Assembly (NCBI GenBank): GCA_937894825.1
Contig: CALCQT010000394.1
Coordinates: forward strand, 1-5,068
Direction: 5' to 3'
Origin: an uncultured Anaerolineaceae bacterium
Lineage (GTDB): Bacteria; Chloroflexota; Anaerolineae; Anaerolineales; Anaerolineaceae
DNA length: 5,068 nt
The position numbers and the translations under genes were made by a program. Positions 1-5,068 of the stretch are shown here, piece by piece. Every line of letters begins with the position of its first letter. The stretch's first letter is position 1. The notes under the pieces were generated by a model, which worked only from the letters and a program-made list of their open reading frames with translations, was not told the origin of the DNA and ran no database searches.

Positions 1-45
1 CAGGTCACCGAACCAAAAATCAGAATGGAAGACCTCGGACTGTAA
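1..45 (+). CDS. C-terminal tail of an unidentified protein (partial)
   Basis: Frame 1 is open from the left edge to a TAA at 43-45 and reads QVTEPKIRMEDLGL-stop. Only 14 residues are visible, so the product cannot be identified. The call rests on position: the stop lies about 24 bases before a strong plus-strand intrinsic terminator (69-113), as expected for the last gene of a rightward transcript. Frame 2 is also open, to about base 90, but its reading frame would run into the terminator stem, which makes it less likely. The gene would be convergent with the response regulator at 198-1424. Confidence 0.45.
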   Translation, partial: QVTEPKIRMEDLGL

Positions 46-68
46 CCGGGAACAACTTATCATAGAAA

Positions 69-113
69 CGCCTCTGATTGGATCCACATGATATCAATCA
101 GAGGTGTTTTTTT
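69..113 (+). terminator. Strong intrinsic terminator of the left-hand gene
   Basis: The 12-base arm CGCCTCTGATTG (69-80) pairs with CAATCAGAGGTG (95-106), with one G-T wobble, around a 14-base loop. Seven T residues follow directly (107-113). This is a textbook Rho-independent terminator for rightward transcription. In the leftward direction the stem is followed only by GTTTCTATG, so it could serve the regulator/kinase transcript as a weak bidirectional terminator. No better leftward terminator is visible. Confidence 0.9.
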
Positions 114-186
114 ATTTGGCATATCAGTAAAGCCGGTTATTTCCTAGTCAAACAACAAGTTGATTTCGCCGCTGGTGCTTACTAAA

Positions 187-202
187 ATTAAGTAAACTTA
201 AT
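187..202. repeat. AT-rich inverted repeat across the regulator stop codon
   Basis: ATTAAGT (187-193) and ACTTAAT (196-202) are perfect inverted copies separated by two A residues. On the minus strand the hairpin would contain the TAA stop of the response regulator (198-200) and be followed by a short T run. It could act as a weak 3' end or RNA-stabilising hairpin, but the stem has a single G-C pair, so it may be chance in AT-rich DNA. Confidence 0.3.
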
Positions 203-1424
203 CCTGCGTTGAGGGAAGATATTCCGGCTCGGAAGTACCAGAAAAATCTTCGATCAGGACCGGTTCGGCGGGGCCATAGCGTTTATAAGACAGTGGATTT
301 AGTCCGACTGCTTTTTTGAACACTTTCGAAAAATAATTCTGGTTCGCGAAACCGCTCTTGACGGCGATTTCGGATATAGAAAAGTCGGTATTCTTAAGCA
401 GGCTTTTGGCATTCTGCAATCGGACCTGTTCAACGTAACTGCTAAAACTGATACCCACTTCTTTTTTAAACAACTGGCTGAGATAGGATTTATTTACATA
501 ATTTTCAGCGGCAATTTTGCCTAGAGACACTTTTGATTCATAATGTTTTTTCGCGAAGTTGATCGAGGCAATAACCGCGGGAGAATAACTTTTCTTATAG
601 CTTTTTGATTGAACTTGACTCATCCGAATTTTTTCACGCAAATCATCTTCTATTCGGTATGCAAAATTGATTGAAGACAGGATTTTAATGCTGCTATGCT
701 CGTAAATGTCTCTGTCAATCCGCGTCAGTATTCGCAAGCATTCATCATTCTGTTTTTCTCTGGACTCATTATTTATTTCATACAATAAAACATACTTCGA
801 AGGCGACAATGAGAAACAAAAGGCTGTTTTATCTTGAATATTCGCCGCATTACGGCTGTAATCCAATACTTTTATAATATCAATATCCGGAAGATTCGGC
901 AGTTTAAACAGAATAACAGAAAAAAAAGACTCTCCTTCAATAGACAGCTCTGTAAAAGCGCTCTTTTTCGATATCTTGCCCTCCAGATAATCTCTAAAAA
1001 CTGAAGACAGATGAATATCATCTTTCGTATTCTCAGACAGCGTATGTTCCTTTTGCATGCAGGATTTGACTTTTTTTAATAACTCATCGATATCTTTAAT
1101 CGTTAATTCCGCTTTTAAAATGTAATCAAGCGCACCAAGTTTAAGCATGTTTCTGACATATTCAAAATCATCGTATGAACTGAGAACAGAAGTCTTGATT
1201 TGTGGTTTATTTTTATTAAGGTAATCGATCAATTCAATTCCGTCCATACGGGGCATTTTGATATCGGTCAGAACCAGGTCCATTTCTTGTTGATTACATT
1301 TTTCAATCGCCTCGATCCCATCCTCAGCCTCAAAAACGGAAAGATCAGTTTCCTCAGTTTGTTCAAGCAGGAGTTTCAGCCATTTCCGGATCAGAATATC
1401 ATCATCAACGATCAATATATTCAT
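198..1424 (-). CDS. YesN-like response regulator with AraC-family DNA-binding domain
   Basis: This 408-residue cytoplasmic regulator is the probable phosphorylation target of the kinase encoded just upstream. Residues 1-120 form a receiver domain: acidic cluster D7-D9, phospho-acceptor Asp54 in VLTDIKMPRMDG, Ser82/Ser83 in VLSSYDDF, and Lys104 in YILKAEL. The SSYDDF and YILK motifs are characteristic of the YesN group. Residues 140-265 are a variable linker resembling the degenerate GGDEF-like middle region found in this group. Residues 285-384 hold two helix-turn-helix units of an AraC/XylS domain: SLGKIAAENYVNKSYLSQLF, then SISEIAVKSGFANQNYFSKV and the NPLSYKRY end. A 24-residue acidic tail follows. 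ATG at 1424 is preceded by GGAGG with a longish 12-base spacer inside the end of the kinase gene. The 20-base overlap suggests translational coupling. The family is clear; the target promoter is inferred. Confidence 0.95.
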   Translation of the reverse strand: MNILIVDDDILIRKWLKLLLEQTEETDLSVFEAEDGIEAIEKCNQQEMDLVLTDIKMPRMDGIELIDYLNKNKPQIKTSVLSSYDDFEYVRNMLKLGALDYILKAELTIKDIDELLKKVKSCMQKEHTLSENTKDDIHLSSVFRDYLEGKISKKSAFTELSIEGESFFSVILFKLPNLPDIDIIKVLDYSRNAANIQDKTAFCFSLSPSKYVLLYEINNESREKQNDECLRILTRIDRDIYEHSSIKILSSINFAYRIEDDLREKIRMSQVQSKSYKKSYSPAVIASINFAKKHYESKVSLGKIAAENYVNKSYLSQLFKKEVGISFSSYVEQVRLQNAKSLLKNTDFSISEIAVKSGFANQNYFSKVFKKAVGLNPLSYKRYGPAEPVLIEDFSGTSEPEYLPSTQD

Positions 1425-3186
1425 ACTCGGTATATTCCTCCATTATTTTGGGAATCATTATCTGGACATGCGTCCCAACACCCTTACGACTGTTAATTAT
1501 CAAACCGTAATTGCTTCCATAAGTCGTTTGAATACGACTCCGCACATTGTTCATTCCAATTCGTTTATGAGCGAAACTGTTATCAGCAAAAAAACTATCT
1601 TCCGTCGAGTCAAAACCGACTCCGTTATCAATAATATCAATCTTAATTTCGTTTTCCAATTCACTCGCCCGAACAGATAATTCGCATTGACTTTTCTTCG
1701 GTTTAAGACCATGCATAATCGCATTTTCCACAATTGGTTGAAGCAGCAGACGGATAATCAAGCAATCCTCAATTCCCTCCTCACAGTAAAGATGGGTTGT
1801 GAGTTCATAGGACATTGTCTTCTTCTGAATATCGATATAATCCTGCAGCAAAGCCATTTCGGTCCTTATTGTTATGAATTCTTTTGTATCGGAAAGGATA
1901 TTCTTCATCAACCGGATTAATGCAAGAATCGTTTCATCCGCACTTTGTTTATCACCCGTCAGAACCTGATACCGTATTGAAGCAAGTGTGTTGTAGAGAA
2001 AATGCGGATTAATTTGAGTTTGCAATGCCAACATTTCCGCTTCCCGCTTTAATTTCTGTTCTGAAACAACATTATCCATCAGTTTGGCAATCGTATCCAA
2101 CATCTCATTGAACTGTTCAGACAACTCGGCAATCTCATCATTCGACGTTACCGAGATTCTGGTATTGATATCGCCTTCTTTCACTTTTGTCATCCCCAAA
2201 TGCAGTATTTTTACAGGCCTCAAAAACTCGCGGGCGAAAAAGGTCGAAAAAAACAGAAAAAAGATGGACAAAAACAGAAGAACACCAATGTAGGTGTACA
2301 TGGTCTTGCTGTATGGCGACAAAATTGTTTCCAAATCACAGTAAGTTATGATTTTCCAATTTGTCCGATTAATTGTATGAAAAGTGGTCAAAAATGGTTG
2401 TTTCTTATCCGGATTACTGATAAACGCCCCGGAAAAGTTTTCAAAGCGGGTAAACGGATCCACGGGTTGATTTCCAAAACTCAGGTTGTCAGTGTAGGCT
2501 GCCACCTGCCCTTTTTCATCGATAATATATGTACTTTGGTACTCTTCGACATAATTTGAATACATCTTACGAAATTCAAATTCAGAAACCGCAATAATCA
2601 GCGTACCGATCGGTTCCCAGGTTTGGAAATCATGAAGCTGGCGGACCACATAGACATAATGATCCGCAAAGGATGTAAAGAGCTTATCCAAGTCCGGTTC
2701 CATGATCCAAATGGCCCTTTGCTGAACATTATCAATTTTTTTATACCAATTGAAACTATGAATGTTCATCCCTTCATATTTTTGTTTAAAAGGCAAATTT
2801 CCAATAATCGTGTTATTGTTCGTAATAATCGCGGTTCTAAAATAAATTCCATCCGCCGCGACATCATATTTGTCAATGGAATACGCTTTTTCAAAAGACA
2901 GGATTTCTTCCGGGGTTTCATTGATCAATAACAGCAATTGCTGCAAATCCGGATCTGTATAGAATAAATTCGAAGCGGCATTAATTCCCGTGAGCTTGTT
3001 ATTGATAATATCCGCGAGATGAGTGGTCGAGAGGACCGCTGCTTTTTCCGCCTGTGTATAAGCAATCTTCCTTTGGACTAATAAAAGAACCACACCCAGG
3101 ATCAATAATGGCAGTACGTTCGTACCAATCGCAAATAACGATAATTTACCGCTTAGTTTCAGTTTGGAGTACCGTTTTTTGTTCAT
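1405..3186 (-). CDS. YesM-like membrane sensor histidine kinase (HisKA_7TM-independent, His_kinase/HATPase type)
   Basis: This 593-residue inner-membrane kinase should autophosphorylate and pass phosphate to the regulator encoded downstream. In residues from the ATG, a membrane segment lies near 15-38 and a Cache-like extracytoplasmic domain of about 250 residues spans roughly 39-293. A second membrane segment lies near 297-318, then a HAMP linker near 320-372. The phosphorylation box is QTQINPHFLYNTL with His395. The ATPase domain has the N-box LLQPIVENAIMHG (Asn488), DNGVGFD, IGMNNVRSRI and KGVGTH. These are the marks of the LytS/YesM family, not the classic H-box kinases. The ATG at 3186 gives MNKKRYSK, a natural basic N-terminus. 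An in-frame TTG at 3198 would add four residues (MGRR). GGGG lies six bases before the ATG and GGA six bases before the TTG, so the start is not settled. The stop overlaps the regulator by 20 bases. Confidence 0.94.
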   Translation of the reverse strand: MNKKRYSKLKLSGKLSLFAIGTNVLPLLILGVVLLLVQRKIAYTQAEKAAVLSTTHLADIINNKLTGINAASNLFYTDPDLQQLLLLINETPEEILSFEKAYSIDKYDVAADGIYFRTAIITNNNTIIGNLPFKQKYEGMNIHSFNWYKKIDNVQQRAIWIMEPDLDKLFTSFADHYVYVVRQLHDFQTWEPIGTLIIAVSEFEFRKMYSNYVEEYQSTYIIDEKGQVAAYTDNLSFGNQPVDPFTRFENFSGAFISNPDKKQPFLTTFHTINRTNWKIITYCDLETILSPYSKTMYTYIGVLLFLSIFFLFFSTFFAREFLRPVKILHLGMTKVKEGDINTRISVTSNDEIAELSEQFNEMLDTIAKLMDNVVSEQKLKREAEMLALQTQINPHFLYNTLASIRYQVLTGDKQSADETILALIRLMKNILSDTKEFITIRTEMALLQDYIDIQKKTMSYELTTHLYCEEGIEDCLIIRLLLQPIVENAIMHGLKPKKSQCELSVRASELENEIKIDIIDNGVGFDSTEDSFFADNSFAHKRIGMNNVRSRIQTTYGSNYGLIINSRKGVGTHVQIMIPKIMEEYTEYEYIDR

Positions 3187-3260
3187 CCTTCGCCCCAAAC
3201 ACTTTCCGTTTATTTTCCTTCAGAAATTTACAAGTGGTCTTACGCCTTCAACCCCATGAT

Positions 3261-3266
3261 ATTATA
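3261..3266 (-). promoter_or_regulatory. Candidate -10 box for the kinase/regulator operon
   Basis: The minus strand reads a perfect TATAAT within TTTTATATAATATC. It lies about 75 bases before the kinase ATG, leaving a 5' leader of roughly 65-70 bases. No good -35 box sits at the standard 16-18 base distance: TTGGAC is only 10 bases away and TTGTCA is 24 bases away. The promoter may therefore be weak or activator-dependent, or the box may be a chance match in AT-rich DNA. Confidence 0.45.
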
Positions 3267-3360
3267 TAAAACTTAGGTCCAATTGGCATCTGACAAAAAT
3301 CAGGAATAAAATGTAAAAAGTCACAAAGAAAGTGGCGAATACCTTAAATTACGTTCTTAT

Positions 3361-3417
3361 AAAAATACCCAAAAATATACATTCTCTACGTATACAGCAA
3401 TTAAAAAATCTCATACA
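3361..3417 (+). promoter_or_regulatory. Repeated A-tract and TATACA cluster: candidate -10 and activator region for the transporter operon
   Basis: AAAAATA occurs at 3361-3367 and again at 3371-3377, exactly one helical turn apart. TATACA occurs at 3376-3381 and 3391-3396, and ATACA once more at 3413-3417, so the ATACA cores are 15 and then 21 bases apart. Either TATACA could serve as a rightward -10 box. No recognisable -35 box lies upstream of them, which is common at promoters that need an activator such as an AraC-type protein. Which elements are promoter and which operator is inference. Confidence 0.35.
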
Positions 3418-3473
3418 CTTATTTTTACAGATGAAAACTACAAATTAATGTCCTGGTTTTCACAAAACTCTTT

Positions 3474-3478
3474 GGAGG
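3474..3478 (+). promoter_or_regulatory. Ribosome binding site of the substrate-binding protein gene
   Basis: GGAGG followed by a six-base spacer (AAAATA) and ATG at 3485 is a near-ideal Shine-Dalgarno arrangement and fixes the start of the binding-protein gene. A small hairpin GTTTT-CAC-AAAAC (3456-3468) lies directly upstream. TCCT at 3451-3454 could pair with AGGA at 3476-3479, which would partly mask the site. Confidence 0.85.
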
Positions 3479-3484
3479 AAAATA

Positions 3485-4624
3485 ATGAAGAAGTTTTTTG
3501 CGCTGTTATTTACATTTGTATTTGTTTTCTGCTTCGTCACATTGACAGAGGCAGCGAGTGAGGAAATAAAAATAGGGCTTTATGGAACGATCACCGGCCC
3601 AAACGCACTCGCGGGAGAAATGATGGAAAAAGGCGCCATGCTCGCCGTTGAAGAAATAAATGAAGCAGGCGGAATTAACGGAACACCCATTAAGCTGGTT
3701 GTTTATGACGATAAATCAACCCCGGAGGGCGCCGTAAAAGCGGTAACCAGACTGGTTGACGTGGATAAGGTCGTCGCAATGGTCGGATCAAATTCCAGCC
3801 CGAACATTCTGGCCGGGGCGCAAATTACCGAAGAAGCGGGTGTCCTTCAGGTCGGCGGTGGAACAAGCCCATCCTATACAAACGCCGGTTTTAACTACAT
3901 TTTCCGCGGAACAGCCAACGCACAATTGCCGAACAAAGCTTTTGTTGCCGCAATGCATAAGAATGGTGTAGAAACAGTCGCCATTTTCAGCGTGGCATCC
4001 GAATATGGGAAATCCGGTGTTGCGAGTGTAAAAGAACTGTTAGGTGATGATTTCAAAGTCGTGGTCGAAGAAACGTATCAGTCAACCGACACTGACTATA
4101 CCGGACAGATTGCGAAAATCATCAATGCCAATCCGGATGCCGTGGTTGTCTACGGAATGACAAACGAACTGGCATTATCGCTGAAGCAATTCCGCAGGAA
4201 CGGGTATAACAAACACATCTATGGACCGGAAGGCTTAGGTGTACCGGATATTATCAACGTAGCGGGTGATGCAGCCAATGGGGTTATTTTCGGCTCAGGC
4301 GCAGTGATTCCGGCTTCGATTGATGATGCTGTCAACAGTATCGAAAAGAACATGTTGGAAAAATTCGTTGCCAAATACGGAGCGCTCCCGGTTTCAGATG
4401 TCGCTTACCGCGGTTATGACAGCGTCTTACTGATCGCCGAAGCATTAAAGAATGCCGCGGATATTACCGATCCTGATTCAATCCGTGAAGCATTCCTGAA
4501 CATCAAAGATTTTCCTGGAATCGCCGGCAATTATGATTTTTCCGATGGAAGCGGCGATGGTCTTGATCAGGCTCGCGCGTATATCATTGAAGACGGCAAA
4601 AACGTACCTTTTGACACGAATTAA
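3485..4624 (+). CDS. LivK/LivJ-like substrate-binding protein of a branched-chain amino acid-type ABC transporter
   Basis: This 379-residue exported protein binds a solute outside the inner membrane and delivers it to the Liv-type permease. Residues 1-23 are a signal peptide: KK, a hydrophobic core F4-L20, then TEA before the likely cleavage site. Cys16 sits in the core without a lipobox, so this looks like a soluble periplasmic protein. From residue 27 it follows the Peripla_BP_6 (type I periplasmic fold) pattern: IKIGLYGTITGPNA, AVEEINEAGGINGTPIKLVVYDD, VVAMVGSNSSPNI, ITEEAGVLQVGGGTSPSYT, then a second lobe with SEYGKSGV and YGPEGLG, and the C-terminal FSDGSGDG segment. Ser/Thr residues near 102-129 and Glu249 lie where ligand contacts usually fall. 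Length is normal for the family. HAAT-family proteins also bind amides, urea and aromatic compounds, so the ligand is unproven. It is divergent from the kinase gene and heads the transporter operon. Confidence 0.93.
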   Translation: MKKFFALLFTFVFVFCFVTLTEAASEEIKIGLYGTITGPNALAGEMMEKGAMLAVEEINEAGGINGTPIKLVVYDDKSTPEGAVKAVTRLVDVDKVVAMVGSNSSPNILAGAQITEEAGVLQVGGGTSPSYTNAGFNYIFRGTANAQLPNKAFVAAMHKNGVETVAIFSVASEYGKSGVASVKELLGDDFKVVVEETYQSTDTDYTGQIAKIINANPDAVVVYGMTNELALSLKQFRRNGYNKHIYGPEGLGVPDIINVAGDAANGVIFGSGAVIPASIDDAVNSIEKNMLEKFVAKYGALPVSDVAYRGYDSVLLIAEALKNAADITDPDSIREAFLNIKDFPGIAGNYDFSDGSGDGLDQARAYIIEDGKNVPFDTN

Positions 4625-4646
4625 AAACGCCTGAGTTGATTTTGGG

Positions 4647-4677
4647 AAAGGATCGGTCTGCTTGCCGATCCTTTTTT
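4647..4677 (+). terminator. Intrinsic terminator between binding-protein and permease genes
   Basis: GGATCGG (4650-4656) pairs perfectly with CCGATCC (4665-4671) around an eight-base loop and is followed by six T residues (4672-4677). AAA before the stem can extend the pairing. It starts 22 bases after the binding-protein stop and ends 34 bases before the permease ATG. Such a hairpin inside a transporter operon usually lets only part of the transcripts continue, giving more binding protein than membrane components. A separate promoter for the permease is not obvious in the short remaining gap. Confidence 0.85.
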
Positions 4678-4696
4678 CTAAACGCAACAGGTTACT

Positions 4697-4701
4697 GGAG
4701 G
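4697..4701 (+). promoter_or_regulatory. Ribosome binding site of the permease gene
   Basis: GGAGG (within TGGAGGAG) lies ten bases before the ATG at 4712. It is a strong site that supports this start over the internal ATG codons downstream. Confidence 0.8.
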
Positions 4702-4711
4702 AGACTAAAAA

Positions 4712-5068
4712 ATGATTATCCAATTGATTATCGGCGCTTTAATGATTGGGAGCGTTTATGGATTGGTCGGGTTGGGCTACGGCCTTATTTACAAAGCATC
4801 CGGGTTAATGTCGCTCGCGCAGGGTGACATGTTGATGATCGGCGCATTTCTTGGACTGACATTTTACAAATACTTGCAGCTGCCATTTATTGTGGCGCTG
4901 CTGCTGACCATGCTGATCATGTTCGTGCTTGGAATGCTCATTCAACGCGTGTTGGTCACTTCATTGCTGAAAAAAGGCGCCGCAACAGTCTATGTGATCC
5001 TGTGCACCATCTCCATTTCGATGATCCTGCAAAACGTCGCCATGTTTGCCTGGGGTACCATCGTCATG
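4712..5068 (+). CDS. livH: LivH-like ABC transporter permease (partial, 3' end beyond window)
   Basis: The reading frame opens at ATG 4712 and stays open to the window edge, giving the first 119 residues of a protein that is usually about 290-310 residues long. It starts MIIQLIIGALMIGSVYGLVG and contains GLMSLAQGDMLMIGAF (31-46), matching the LivH hallmark that in relatives reads like GxxNFAHGEFLMLGA. Hydrophobic segments are seen near 1-27, 38-51, 58-82 and 93-115, consistent with a polytopic inner-membrane permease of the BPD_transp_2/LivHM family. In complete systems it pairs with LivM and the ATPases LivG and LivF. Those genes would be expected to the right of the window. It follows the binding-protein gene by 87 bases with an attenuating terminator between. 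The family is clear; the transported solute is unknown. Confidence 0.9.
   Translation, partial: MIIQLIIGALMIGSVYGLVGLGYGLIYKASGLMSLAQGDMLMIGAFLGLTFYKYLQLPFIVALLLTMLIMFVLGMLIQRVLVTSLLKKGAATVYVILCTISISMILQNVAMFAWGTIVM

Larger units (their letters stand above)
3187..3484. promoter_or_regulatory. Divergent intergenic control region
   Basis: This 298-base AT-rich gap separates the kinase/regulator operon (leftward) from the transporter operon (rightward), so it must carry at least one promoter in each direction. I see no credible small gene in it. Visible elements are a minus-strand TATAAT (3261-3266), an 8-base palindrome CCAATTGG (3279-3286), a 10-base-spaced repeat of AAAAATA (3361-3367, 3371-3377), repeated TATACA/ATACA (3376, 3391, 3413), and a small hairpin just before the binding-protein ribosome binding site. 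An AraC-type regulator would be expected to bind here, but no site can be proven from sequence alone. Confidence 0.7.

Noticed and set aside
1200..1496. Plus-strand frame of 98 codons opposite the regulator and kinase genes
   Set aside because: It lies antisense to two well-supported coding regions, has no clear ribosome binding site and matches no recognisable family. It is a shadow of the coding strand.
2200..2559. Plus-strand frame of 119 codons opposite the kinase membrane and outer domains
   Set aside because: It is entirely antisense to the kinase gene, its translation shows no domain pattern, and its Lys-rich stretch mirrors the second membrane segment.
3424..3452. TTTACA (3424-3429) as a -35 box for the transporter operon
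   Set aside because: No acceptable -10 box lies 16-18 bases downstream; the best hexamer there is a poor match.
3187..3484. Riboswitch, T-box or small RNA gene in the divergent gap
   Set aside because: The region lacks long stems, conserved riboswitch-like blocks or a terminator before the binding-protein gene; only short AT-rich pairings are visible.
4478..4723. Minus-strand frame of 81 codons across the end of the binding-protein gene and the terminator
   Set aside because: It is antisense to the binding-protein gene and runs through the intrinsic terminator and the permease ribosome binding site, so it is unlikely to be a gene.
4636..4827. Plus-strand frame of 63 codons overlapping the permease start
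   Set aside because: It begins inside the terminator region without a ribosome binding site and is out of frame with the clear LivH-like product.
1..5068. Mobile element, CRISPR array, tRNA or rRNA
   Set aside because: No transposase-like frame, terminal inverted repeats, regularly spaced repeats or recognisable RNA gene sequence was seen; gene order looks like ordinary transporter plus regulator DNA.

Overview
This window shows a two-component sensor/regulator pair facing away from the start of a branched-chain amino acid-type (HAAT/Liv family) ABC transport operon. It looks like a bacterial chromosome with strong GGAGG-type ribosome binding sites and classic intrinsic terminators. The YesM/YesN-type pair is most typical of Firmicutes and also occurs in Spirochaetes. 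The binding protein has a short type I signal peptide with no visible lipobox. That suits a diderm cell with a periplasm, such as a Negativicutes-like Firmicute or a spirochaete, better than a monoderm. The host assignment is inference and weak.

Layout: (1) 1-45, probable last 14 codons of a plus-strand gene, followed by a strong intrinsic terminator (69-113). (2) 114-197, a short gap between convergent genes. (3) 198-1424 (minus), a YesN-like response regulator with an N-terminal receiver and a C-terminal AraC-type DNA-binding domain. (4) 1405-3186 (minus), a YesM-like membrane histidine kinase. It lies upstream of the regulator gene in the same transcript and overlaps it by 20 bases. (5) 3187-3484, an AT-rich divergent intergenic region with a good minus-strand -10 box, repeated A-tract and TATACA/ATACA elements, and the binding-protein ribosome binding site. 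(6) 3485-4624 (plus), a LivK/LivJ-like periplasmic substrate-binding protein. (7) 4647-4677, an intrinsic terminator between the binding-protein gene and the permease gene. (8) 4712-5068 (plus), the first 119 residues of a LivH-like permease, cut by the window end.

Proposed working model (inference): the kinase senses an extracytoplasmic signal through its roughly 250-residue outer domain and phosphorylates Asp54 of the regulator. The regulator then binds the shared intergenic region and switches on the transporter operon. LivM, LivG and LivF homologues would be expected just beyond the right edge. YesM/YesN pairs are best known beside sugar and oligosaccharide transporters, so pairing with a Liv-type importer is the most interesting aspect of the window. 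I see no mobile element, CRISPR array, RNA gene or clearly novel system.
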